DNA from: Candidatus Tenebribacter davisii | GTDB taxonomy: Bacteria > Cloacimonadota > Cloacimonadia > Cloacimonadales > TCS61 | NCBI GenBank assembly: GCA_030765535.1 | Contig: JAVCCH010000187.1 | Location: 1 to 41,448 of the forward strand | Length of the DNA stretch: 41,448 nucleotides | Reading direction: 5' to 3' | In this document: in pieces, positions 33,803-41,329 of the stretch | How the letters are laid out: the number at the start of each line of letters is the position of its first letter | Numbering within the stretch: the first letter of the stretch is position 1 | Notes under the pieces: generated by a model | Database searches by the model: none | What the model saw: only the letters and a program-made list of their open reading frames with translations | What the model was told of the DNA's origin: nothing | Program-made: the position numbers and the translations under genes

Positions 33803-34657
33803 ATGAATTATAAAAATATATTATTGATCATACTGCTAATGCTCATCACAATTCAACTTACTGCAATAGAGCTTATCTCACTGCAAGGTAATCCAATCCA
33901 GGGCGGAATAGTAATTTGCAGAACTGATGATTCAATTGAAAAAATTTTTCTCGACCATACAGAAATCCCAATTTTTGAGAATAGAGCAATCTTTGGTTTT
34001 GACCGTGATGAGAAACTTAAACATAAAATTACGGTAGTTTTAGAAAACGGTAGTATGTTTACATCTGTTTTCTACATTTCCAAACGCAATTATCAGATCC
34101 AGAGAATTAACGGAATTGAAAAAAAATATATTGAACAACCTCAAGCTTCAGCAACTATTCAAAGAATTACAGTGGAATCTGAAAAGCTTAAAAATAGACG
34201 AAGTAAATTACTCAAAAATAATGATATCTATTTTGATAAATTCTGTCTTCCAATTTCCGGCTGCAGGATATCAGGAGTTTTTGGCAGCCAGAGAATTCTT
34301 AATGGAATTCCAAACAAACCACATAACGGACTTGATATTGCTGCTCCCAAAGGCACTGATATCAAGGCTATGACAACCGGTGTTGTAACACTTACTGGAG
34401 ATTATTTTTATAATGGTAAATTCGTTTTACTCGATCATGGCAGTGGATTAAGCTCTATTTATATACACATGAGTACCGTAAATGTTGAAATGGGAGATTA
34501 TATCCTTGCAGGTGATAAAATTGGAGAGGTTGGTTCTACGGGGCGTTCAACTGGAAATCATCTACATTGGGGTGTTGGCTGGCGATCAAAACGTATTGAT
34601 CCTGAACTATTACTGCAGAATATGGATGAAGTTTTCTTAAAAATACTAAAGAAGTAA
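33803..34657 (+). CDS. M23 (LytM) peptidase domain protein
   Basis: About 284 residues, starting at the ATG after GCTAGGAAAAAT. A signal peptide (about 1-24) precedes an N-terminal beta domain that I do not recognise. The peptidase domain follows CLPISGCRISGVFGSQR. Zinc-site motifs are HNGLDIAAPKGT (HxxxD) and HLHWGVGW (HxH), with IYIHMS between, so it looks catalytically intact. Such proteins cut peptidoglycan cross-links in the periplasm or activate amidases. It precedes the S74 array by 422 bases. Confidence 0.92.
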   Translation: MNYKNILLIILLMLITIQLTAIELISLQGNPIQGGIVICRTDDSIEKIFLDHTEIPIFENRAIFGFDRDEKLKHKITVVLENGSMFTSVFYISKRNYQIQRINGIEKKYIEQPQASATIQRITVESEKLKNRRSKLLKNNDIYFDKFCLPISGCRISGVFGSQRILNGIPNKPHNGLDIAAPKGTDIKAMTTGVVTLTGDYFYNGKFVLLDHGSGLSSIYIHMSTVNVEMGDYILAGDKIGEVGSTGRSTGNHLHWGVGWRSKRIDPELLLQNMDEVFLKILKK

Positions 34658-35079
34658 AAATCTATAAAATCTAATTACTAATAACTTATTTGAAATTACT
34701 TAAACATATTTGCGTTCTTTATTTTTATAAGAAGTTCACAGCATTTAGTAACATATTAGTCTTAAAATCTTAATGTTTTATTTCTTATATCAATTGATAA
34801 ATTATTGATTTGATAATATAATTTTATCAATTTATACTTGACACAGATATATTTTAATTATTACATAGCATTAAATACTGACCAGTAAAAAAATATATAC
34901 TGATTAATTTTTATTATTAAGTATTTTGGAATCTTACTTTCAATAATGAATGATGTCTATAGTAAAAGAATTCTAATTTATTGTTATCTTAAACTCTAAC
35001 CAGGTGCAAATTATGATCTATTTTTAAAACTTAAACGCTTGATGAATCAATCTTTTATTTTACTTTAAAAGGAGTTATT
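34658..35079 (+). promoter_or_regulatory. AT-rich upstream region of the S74 array
   Basis: No gene is seen. A perfect ten-base inverted repeat, AATTGATAAA (34792-34801) and TTTATCAATT (34823-34832), lies just before TTGACA (34838-34843). A -10 box at the proper distance is weak. This could be the operator and promoter of the array. If so, the transcript has a leader of roughly 200 bases. All of this is inference from pattern. Confidence 0.4.
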
Positions 35080-36324
35080 ATGAAAAATCTATTTATCCTA
35101 TTTCTATTAATTACAACATTGTGCCTGTGGGCACAGAATGTACCGCAAATCATTGATTACCAGGGCAGGCTTGCTGATAGTGACGGCAACTACCTTAACG
35201 GTGTATTTACAGTTGATTTTTTGATCTTTCATGTAGAGACTTATGGAACCCCAGTCTGGATTGAAACACAGGATGTTACCACAGACAATGGTATCTTTCA
35301 TGTATTGCTTGGTTCTGTGACTACATTACCAAGTGATCTTTTTGATAATAATGAATGCTGGTTAGAATTAGCTGTAAGTGAAGAGACACTTTCACCGAGA
35401 ACAATTATAGCAAGCGTTCCCTATTCCATTAAAGCTGAAAGTGCATATACAGTTGAAGCACCTCTCAATATTAGTGGAAATGCTGATTCTCCAAATAGCG
35501 TTATTACTGGTACAAACACCGGTACAGGTTATGGTGTCTATGGTAAAAATGACGACAGTGGAAATTATGGTTACCTGGGAGGTACATACTACGGTGTTTA
35601 TGGACATAGTTATACAAATCATCCTGGTGTTTACGGTTATAATACATACCTTTCCGGTTGTGGTGTTATTGGGTTTAGTACTGGTGATATGAGCTATGGT
35701 GGTAATTTTGAAGGGGGTTCTATTGGTGTTTTTGGTATGGTAATTCCAGGTGGAAGCGGTTCCTATTATGGAATATATGGAAACGTTTACGGTGGTACAG
35801 GCACGAATTATGCAGTTTATGGTTACACTGGGGGTAGTAATAGTACTAACTATGCTGGGTATTTTGTTGGTAATTTAGCTTATACTGGAACAATTAGCAA
35901 TCCTTCCGATGAACGTTTTAAAGAAAATGTACAGCCATTCGGGAATGCTCTATCTAAAATCAAGCTTATGAATGTGCATACGTATAACTACATACAAATG
36001 GCAGAAGAAAAACAGTTTGTACTACCAGAAGGTAAACAGATCGGGCTGATAGCCCAAGAACTGGAAGAGGTCATTCCTGAACTGGTAACTGAAAATGTTC
36101 ATGCTTATGATAAGAATAAAGGCATCGAAGGTGCAGAAAGAGATGTGGAAGAAATTGAATATAAAGGAATAAATTATATTGGTCTTATTCCGGTTCTCAT
36201 CGAAGCTATCAAAGAACTACAAACTCTGAATGAAGAACAGCAAAGACAAAACGAAGAACAGCAACAACAGTTAAGAGAACAACAAAGTCAGATCGATGAA
36301 CTTCTAAGAACTGCCGGGAATTAA
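35080..36324 (+). CDS. Secreted S74 endosialidase-chaperone protein, array copy 1
   Basis: A 414-residue exported protein. The signal peptide ends near LWAQN (20). The N-terminal domain (21-125, IDYQGRLADSDGNYLNGVFT to RTIIASVPYSIKAE) is shared by all five array members and occurs in many FCB-group surface proteins. Residues 130-265 are GVYG-type repeats (YGVYGKNDDSGNYGY) expected to fold as a trimeric beta-solenoid. SDERFK (276-281) starts the S74 domain, with the Ser276-Lys281 dyad intact and EKQFVLPEGKQIGLIAQELE following. A Gln-rich coiled coil ends the protein. S74 domains trimerise and then cut themselves off. Ribosome site AAAAGGAGTTATT. The function is probably surface binding or adhesion. 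Confidence 0.85.
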   Translation: MKNLFILFLLITTLCLWAQNVPQIIDYQGRLADSDGNYLNGVFTVDFLIFHVETYGTPVWIETQDVTTDNGIFHVLLGSVTTLPSDLFDNNECWLELAVSEETLSPRTIIASVPYSIKAESAYTVEAPLNISGNADSPNSVITGTNTGTGYGVYGKNDDSGNYGYLGGTYYGVYGHSYTNHPGVYGYNTYLSGCGVIGFSTGDMSYGGNFEGGSIGVFGMVIPGGSGSYYGIYGNVYGGTGTNYAVYGYTGGSNSTNYAGYFVGNLAYTGTISNPSDERFKENVQPFGNALSKIKLMNVHTYNYIQMAEEKQFVLPEGKQIGLIAQELEEVIPELVTENVHAYDKNKGIEGAERDVEEIEYKGINYIGLIPVLIEAIKELQTLNEEQQRQNEEQQQQLREQQSQIDELLRTAGN

Positions 36325-36359
36325 AGATAGATTCAAAATAAATGTTAAAAGGAGTTATT

Positions 36360-37802
36360 ATGAAAAATCTATTTATCCTATTTCTATTAATTACAACATT
36401 GTGCCTGTGGGCACAGAATGTACCGCAGACAATAGACTACCAGGGCAGACTTGCTGATAGTGACGGCAACTACCTGAACAGTGTAATCACAGTTGATTTT
36501 TTAATTTTTAGTGTAGAAACAGGTGGAACTTTACTTTGGAATGAAACACAGGATGTTTCATGTGCCAATGGCATCTTTCATGTTCAACTCGGTTCGGTAG
36601 CTGCATTCCCCAGTACCCTCTTTGATGGTTCAGACCGCTGGCTGGAACTGGAAGTGGGAGGAGAAACACTTTCACCTAGAACAATTGTAGCAAGCGTTCC
36701 TTATGCCATTAAAGCAGAAACTGCCTATAATGTGGAAGTACCCCTAAACCTTAGTGGAAATGTTTCTGACCCCAATAGTGTTATTACTGGCGAAAATACG
36801 GGTACAGGCTATGGTGTTTTGGGTATACATAATGAAAGCAGTAATATTGGTTATTTAGGAAATTCAGTAAGTGGTGTTTACGGTTATTGTATTGAGCCTA
36901 CTACAAAAGGCGTTTATGGTCTGCACTCCAATGGAAATTATGGTTACCTTGGTTCATCCGATTATGGTGTTTATGGACATAATTATTCAAGTTCTGGTGC
37001 CGGTGTTTACGGTTATAATACATCAGTTAACGGATATGGTGTTTATGGTAATAGTACTGGTAAATATGGTGGTTACTTTAATGCAAGTTATAATAGCAGC
37101 CTAACACACGTAATTCATGCTGAGTACACAGGTACAGGCAATATGCATGCTACAGGGGTTTATGTGATATGCAAACCGACAGATTGGTATGGATATGGCG
37201 GACAATTCGAGGGTGGCCGGATTGGGATTATAGGTAGAGTATCACCAATAGGGAATGAACACTATTGGGGAGTGTATGGAGTTGCTAATGGTGGATCAGG
37301 TATAAATTATGCAGTTTATGGCTATTCATATGATGGTGGTACAACCTATGCAGGGTATTTCAATGGTAATGTTCATGTTACTGGAACATTCACCAATCCT
37401 TCCGATGAACGTTTCAAAGAAAATGTGCAACCATTCAAAAATGCTCTTTCTAAAATTAAATTAATGGATGTGCATACTTTTAATTTTATCCAAATGGCAG
37501 AAGAAAAGCAATTAGTACTTCCGGAAGGGAAGCAGATCGGTCTGATAGCACAGGAGCTGGAAGAAATTCTTCCTGAGCTAGTTGTGGATAATGTTCATGC
37601 TTATGATAAAAGTGAAGGTATCGAAGGAGCAGAAAGCGATATAGAAAGAATAGAGTATAAAGGAATAAATTATATTGGTCTTATTCCGGTTCTTATCGAA
37701 GCTATTAAAGAACTACAAATGCAAAACGAAGAACATCAGCAGAAGTTACAAGCTCAACAAAAACAGATCGATGAACTTCTAAGAGCTGACAGGAAAAAAT
37801 AA
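36360..37802 (+). CDS. Secreted S74 endosialidase-chaperone protein, array copy 2
   Basis: A 480-residue paralogue of copy 1, from the ATG after AAAAGGAGTTATT; six in-frame codons upstream are not used. The leader and signal peptide region is identical to copy 1 over 83 bases. The N-domain differs more (VETGGTLLWNETQDVSCANG). The GVYG repeat region is longer and closely matches copy 3 (GVLGIHNESSNIGYLGNSV). The S74 dyad is Ser348-Lys353 (SDERFK), intact. The coiled-coil end EEHQQKLQAQQKQIDELL matches the orphan tail found after copy 4. A hairpin leader to copy 3 follows. Confidence 0.86.
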   Translation: MKNLFILFLLITTLCLWAQNVPQTIDYQGRLADSDGNYLNSVITVDFLIFSVETGGTLLWNETQDVSCANGIFHVQLGSVAAFPSTLFDGSDRWLELEVGGETLSPRTIVASVPYAIKAETAYNVEVPLNLSGNVSDPNSVITGENTGTGYGVLGIHNESSNIGYLGNSVSGVYGYCIEPTTKGVYGLHSNGNYGYLGSSDYGVYGHNYSSSGAGVYGYNTSVNGYGVYGNSTGKYGGYFNASYNSSLTHVIHAEYTGTGNMHATGVYVICKPTDWYGYGGQFEGGRIGIIGRVSPIGNEHYWGVYGVANGGSGINYAVYGYSYDGGTTYAGYFNGNVHVTGTFTNPSDERFKENVQPFKNALSKIKLMDVHTFNFIQMAEEKQLVLPEGKQIGLIAQELEEILPELVVDNVHAYDKSEGIEGAESDIERIEYKGINYIGLIPVLIEAIKELQMQNEEHQQKLQAQQKQIDELLRADRKK

Positions 37803-37808
37803 TGTAGG

Positions 37809-37827
37809 GATAGCTCAGAGAGCTGTC
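37809..37827 (+). repeat. Leader hairpin before array copy 3
   Basis: GATAGCTC-AGA-GAGCTGTC is an eight-base stem including one G-T pair. It is followed by CGAATAAATTATAAAAAAGG and the ATG. The same leader, broken by an insertion, precedes copy 5. The 7374-7390 palindrome shares its core. Confidence 0.6.
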
Positions 37828-37854
37828 CGAATAAATTATAAAAAAGGAGTTATT

Positions 37855-39312
37855 ATGAAAAATCTATTTATTCTATTTCTATTAATTACCTCATTGTGCC
37901 TCTGGGCACAGAATGTACCGCAAACAATAGACTACCAGGGCAGACTTGCCGATAGTGATGGCAATTATCTTACTGGTGTTTATTCAGTTGAATTCGATCT
38001 GTTTAATTTGGAAACCGGTGGCAGCGAATTATGGATCGAGAATCAGGATGTAAATGTTGCTAATGGTATTTTTCACGTTCTCTTGGGTTCGGTAAATCCA
38101 TTTCCTGCAGGTCTTTTTGATAACTCTGTTCTCTGGTTGGAATTTCACGTAGGAGCAGAAATTCTATTGCCACGAACCAGAATCGCCAGTGTTCCTTATT
38201 CCATCAAAGCAGAAACAGCCTATACGGTAGAAGCACCTCTCAACCTTACTGGAAATGTTGCTTCACCAAATAGTGTTATTACAGGTGAAAATACCGGTAC
38301 AGGTTACGGTGTTTTGGGAATACATAGCAACAGTAATAACATTGGTTACTTAGGAAATTCAGTCAGTGGTGTTTATGGTTATTGTATTGAAACTACCACA
38401 AAAGGCGTTTATGGTTTACACTCCAGTGGAAATTATGGTTATATAGGTTCATCCGATTATGGTGTATATGGGCAGAATTATGTAAGTGCTGGTTCTGGTA
38501 TTTACGGTTATAATACTGCACTTAATGGATATGGCGTTTACGGTAATAGTACAGGTTATTATGGTGGGTACTTTACTTCAAATTATAATAATAGTCTTAC
38601 CCATGTAGTACACGCTGAATTCACAGGTACAAGTACTAATGCCATTGCTGTTTATGGTAAAAGCATACCTGAAGATTATCAAGGTTATGGTGGATGGTTT
38701 GAAGGCGGTTTTAGAGGTGTTATTGGCATAGTATACCCAACAGGTAGTAACACTTATACTGGAGTGTATGGTTTAGCTAGTGGTGGTTCAGGTACAAATC
38801 GTGGAGTCTATGGTTATGCCTCAGGCACAGGAACTAACTATGCTGGGTATTTCAATGGTAATTTAGCTTATACCGGAACACTCAGCAATCCTTCTGATGA
38901 ACGTTTTAATGAAAATGTACAGCCATTTAAAAATGCTCTTTCTAAAATAAATTTAATGAATGTGCACACCTTTAATTTCAAACAAATGTCAGAAGAAAAA
39001 CAATTAGGACTTCCAGAAGGTGAACAGATAGGTCTTATCGCCCAGGAATTAGAAAAAATACTTCCTGAACTGGTATCAGATAATGTTCATACTTATGACA
39101 AAAATGAAAGCACCGAAGGAGCAGAAAGGGATATGGAAAGAATTGAATATAAAGGAATAAATTATATTGGTCTTATTCCAGTTTTAATAGAAGCTATGAA
39201 AGAACAGCAAGAACAGATAGAAACACAACAACAGCAGATTGAAGCACAGCAAAGGCAAAACGAAGAACAACAAAGACAGATATATGAACTTCTAAGAGCT
39301 GCCGGGAATTAA
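37855..39312 (+). CDS. Secreted S74 endosialidase-chaperone protein, array copy 3, dyad lysine lost
   Basis: A 485-residue paralogue with the same layout: signal peptide, common N-domain (VPQTIDYQGRLADSDGNYLT), GVYG repeats (130-340), S74 domain and a long Gln-rich coiled coil (EQQEQIETQQQQIEAQQRQN). The S74 start reads SDERFN, so the lysine of the Ser-Lys dyad (position 352) is asparagine through one base change at 38910 (AAA to AAT). In the phage endosialidase chaperone this lysine is needed for self-cleavage. The protein may therefore keep its chaperone domain. The rest of the domain is preserved (KQLGLPEGEQIGLIAQELEK). Confidence 0.86.
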   Translation: MKNLFILFLLITSLCLWAQNVPQTIDYQGRLADSDGNYLTGVYSVEFDLFNLETGGSELWIENQDVNVANGIFHVLLGSVNPFPAGLFDNSVLWLEFHVGAEILLPRTRIASVPYSIKAETAYTVEAPLNLTGNVASPNSVITGENTGTGYGVLGIHSNSNNIGYLGNSVSGVYGYCIETTTKGVYGLHSSGNYGYIGSSDYGVYGQNYVSAGSGIYGYNTALNGYGVYGNSTGYYGGYFTSNYNNSLTHVVHAEFTGTSTNAIAVYGKSIPEDYQGYGGWFEGGFRGVIGIVYPTGSNTYTGVYGLASGGSGTNRGVYGYASGTGTNYAGYFNGNLAYTGTLSNPSDERFNENVQPFKNALSKINLMNVHTFNFKQMSEEKQLGLPEGEQIGLIAQELEKILPELVSDNVHTYDKNESTEGAERDMERIEYKGINYIGLIPVLIEAMKEQQEQIETQQQQIEAQQRQNEEQQRQIYELLRAAGN

Positions 39313-39347
39313 TGATAGAATCCAAATACATTTAAAAAGGAGGTCGT

Positions 39348-41078
39348 ATGAATAAATTATTTATCACTATTTTACTTTTCACCTCAATGTGCCTGTGGGC
39401 ACAGAATGTACCGCAGACAATTGACTATCAGGGCAGATTGGCTGATAGTGAAGGCAACTACCTTAACGGTGTAGCCACTATTGATTTTCTCATCTTTCAT
39501 GTAGAGACTTATGGAACCCCAGTCTGGATTGAAACACAGGATGTTACTGCAGACAATGGTGTCTTTCATGTATTACTTGGTTCTGTGACTACACTACCAA
39601 GTGATCTTTTTGATAATAATGAATGCTGGTTAGAATTAGTTGTAAATGGAGAAACACTAGCTCCCAGAACTGCTATTGCCAGCGTCCCTTTTGCTATTAA
39701 AGCCGAAACTGCCTACACACTAGAGAACATGGGTTCCGGTTCAGGTTTGGATGCTGACCTATTAGACGGACAGGATTCCAGTGAGTTTATGCCTGCAAAT
39801 GCTGATAACTGGGTGAATACAACCGGTGATACAATGACGGGCAATCTTGTTGTAAATGCAGATTTCCAGGCTACAGGTGTAACCAGTGACAGCGGTGGAG
39901 ACGCAGGAACAAATGGGCAGGTACTCTCAAGTACAGGTACAGGTACTAATTGGATAGACACAGCTGCATCTGGTGATATAACAGAAGTGACAGCTGGTAC
40001 TGGGCTAACTGGTGGTGGAACTGCCGGCGCTGTAACCTTGAATGCAGATCTTGCCGGGAGTGGTGCAGCAACTACTCTCTCACGCAGTGATCATAACCAC
40101 GATGTGAGTTATGTTAACGAGGGGCAAGAAAGCAGCGTTACATCGAGCATGATAACTGATGGTGAAATATCTGTATCCGATTTACAGGATGGTGCAAGCT
40201 TAACAGAGATACTGGACGATGATGGAACAGGTTCTGGTTTGGATGCTGACCTATTAGACGGTCAGGATTCCAGTGAGTTTATGCCTGCCTCTACTACCTG
40301 GGGTGATATAACAGCAGTGACAGCCGGAACTGGTTTAACTGGTGGTGGAACTTCCGGTGATGTTACCTTGAATGCAAACCTTTCTGGGAATGGTGCAGCA
40401 ACTACTATCTCCCGCAGTGATCATAACCATGACAGCTCGTACGCGCCCATCAGTCATGCCCACAGTGGCAGCGACATCACGAGTGGTACCATCGGGAATG
40501 GCTTCTTCAGCGCGTATAGCGACCTGGGCACAGAAGGACGCTTGGACAATAATGCCACGACTGACCTGCTCACCCGTACCCAGTCCGATGGTAGATATCT
40601 ACAGGGGATTTCGACAGCCACCACGAGCGGGCTCAATGGGGGAGGGACATCTGGCACTTTGACCCTCAGCGTCGATCCAACTGATTTCAATGCGGTGCCC
40701 ATCAACTCGGGGACGGGAAGCCAGATTAACCTTTCCGAAACGCCGCAGACACTTCGGCAAGCTTCCATCAACGTGCCGGTCGCCGGGAGAGTGGTCGTGA
40801 TGGCAAATCTCGACGTTGCGAAGCACACCACGGCATCCGCATACGCCGGCTTCTGGCTCAGCACCTCTGCGACGTCCACGTCCGGGCAATCACCCACGTC
40901 TGTCGGCTGGGGGACGAGTAACACATACGCTGTCGAGTACAGTAATGTCGCGCTATCCACCGTGTATTCGGTTTCTGCAGGAACGACGACCGTGTACCTT
41001 CGTGGAACGATGACCGCCGCCGGACAGAGTTTCTACGCGCTTCGAGGCAACATCACGTTGCTGTTCGTGCCCAACTAA
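39348..41078 (+). CDS. Chimeric surface protein, array copy 4, with tail-fibre repeats and a GC-rich tip
   Basis: A 576-residue protein. Residues 1-125 are the array signal peptide and N-domain, nearly identical to copy 1 over one stretch. The GVYG repeats and S74 domain are absent. Instead there are tail-fibre-like modules: GSGLDADLLDGQDSSEFMPA twice, and GTGLTGGGT...SRSDHNHD twice. A C-terminal domain of about 140 residues follows (from about 440, VPINSGTGSQINLSETPQTL, ending ALRGNITLLFVPN), beta-rich, like a trimeric C1q- or tail-fibre-tip sandwich. DNA from about 40437 is much richer in GC than its surroundings. Likely a cassette from another organism or phage, joined in frame at the SRSDHNHD repeat. 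Ribosome site AAAAAGGAGGTCGT. Confidence 0.85.
   Translation: MNKLFITILLFTSMCLWAQNVPQTIDYQGRLADSEGNYLNGVATIDFLIFHVETYGTPVWIETQDVTADNGVFHVLLGSVTTLPSDLFDNNECWLELVVNGETLAPRTAIASVPFAIKAETAYTLENMGSGSGLDADLLDGQDSSEFMPANADNWVNTTGDTMTGNLVVNADFQATGVTSDSGGDAGTNGQVLSSTGTGTNWIDTAASGDITEVTAGTGLTGGGTAGAVTLNADLAGSGAATTLSRSDHNHDVSYVNEGQESSVTSSMITDGEISVSDLQDGASLTEILDDDGTGSGLDADLLDGQDSSEFMPASTTWGDITAVTAGTGLTGGGTSGDVTLNANLSGNGAATTISRSDHNHDSSYAPISHAHSGSDITSGTIGNGFFSAYSDLGTEGRLDNNATTDLLTRTQSDGRYLQGISTATTSGLNGGGTSGTLTLSVDPTDFNAVPINSGTGSQINLSETPQTLRQASINVPVAGRVVVMANLDVAKHTTASAYAGFWLSTSATSTSGQSPTSVGWGTSNTYAVEYSNVALSTVYSVSAGTTTVYLRGTMTAAGQSFYALRGNITLLFVPN
39741..39796 (+). repeat. Tail-fibre module repeat A, first copy
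   Basis: Encodes SGLDADLLDGQDSSEFMPA. The second copy at 40233-40288 differs at two of 56 bases. Confidence 0.9.
39972..40099 (+). repeat. Tail-fibre module repeat B, first copy
   Basis: Encodes GDITEVTAGTGLTGGGT through to SRSDHNH. A second, more diverged copy of the same length lies at 40302-40429, and the GC-rich segment begins right after it. Confidence 0.88.
40233..40288 (+). repeat. Tail-fibre module repeat A, second copy
   Basis: Pairs with 39741-39796. Such near-identical in-gene repeats can recombine and change the length of the stalk. Confidence 0.9.
40302..40429 (+). repeat. Tail-fibre module repeat B, second copy
   Basis: Pairs with 39972-40099. Its end, encoding SRSDHNHDSSYAP, is where base composition changes, so it probably served as the crossover site. 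Confidence 0.85.
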
Positions 41079-41146
41079 CGGTCCGCCTGTTCCTGCAACT
41101 GCAGGAAAGGGCGAGAAAGTCCCCCTACGTTAAAACTACGGTGGAC
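40437..41146 (+). other. GC-rich segment, probable foreign cassette
   Basis: Two 60-base lines that I counted inside it have about 52% and 60% G+C; a line of array copy 3 has about 37%. The segment covers the 3' part of copy 4 and about 70 bases past its stop, including the hairpin TTCCTGCA-AC-TGCAGGAA (41090-41107) that may be the donor gene's terminator. It ends where S74-type coiled-coil sequence resumes. Confidence 0.75.
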
Positions 41147-41149
41147 AAG

Positions 41150-41209
41150 GAGAAATTACAAGCTCAACAAAGGCAGATAGATGAACTTCTGGGATCAATA
41201 GAAAAATAA
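41150..41209 (+). pseudogene. Orphan 3' end of a displaced S74 gene
   Basis: The frame EKLQAQQRQIDELLGSIEK then stop matches the coiled-coil end of copy 2 (QKLQAQQKQIDELL). It has no start and is not in frame with the chimeric gene upstream. It is best read as the tail left when the GC-rich cassette replaced the rest of a former S74 copy. Confidence 0.8.
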
Positions 41210-41226
41210 TAATGTAAGGATAGCTC

Positions 41227-41294
41227 CTGCCTGCCAAGCCGAAGTTGTACGCTCGTTCTACGTAGTAGTGTTACTACGAAGGGTGAAAAAGTTG
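41227..41294. mobile_element. 68-base insertion in the leader hairpin of copy 5
   Basis: The leader reads GGATAGCTC, then about 68 foreign bases, then GAACTGTCCGAATAATTATA, whereas before copy 3 the two parts form one hairpin. The insert holds its own perfect stem, CGTAGTA-GTGT-TACTACG (41261-41278). It looks like a tiny palindromic repeat element. No transposase or clear target duplication is visible. Confidence 0.5.
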
Positions 41295-41329
41295 GAACTG
41301 TCCGAATAATTATAAAAAAAGGAGGAATT

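Noticed and set aside
40454-40960. Long antisense frame opposite the GC-rich end of copy 4
   Set aside because: High GC lengthens frames on all strands. The plus-strand frame continues the array N-domain and has a coherent beta-rich domain; the antisense one has no ribosome site or recognisable motif.
39348-41078. A diversity-generating retroelement target
   Set aside because: The variable-looking C-terminus suggested it, but no reverse transcriptase, template repeat or C-type-lectin-like variable region is visible in the window.
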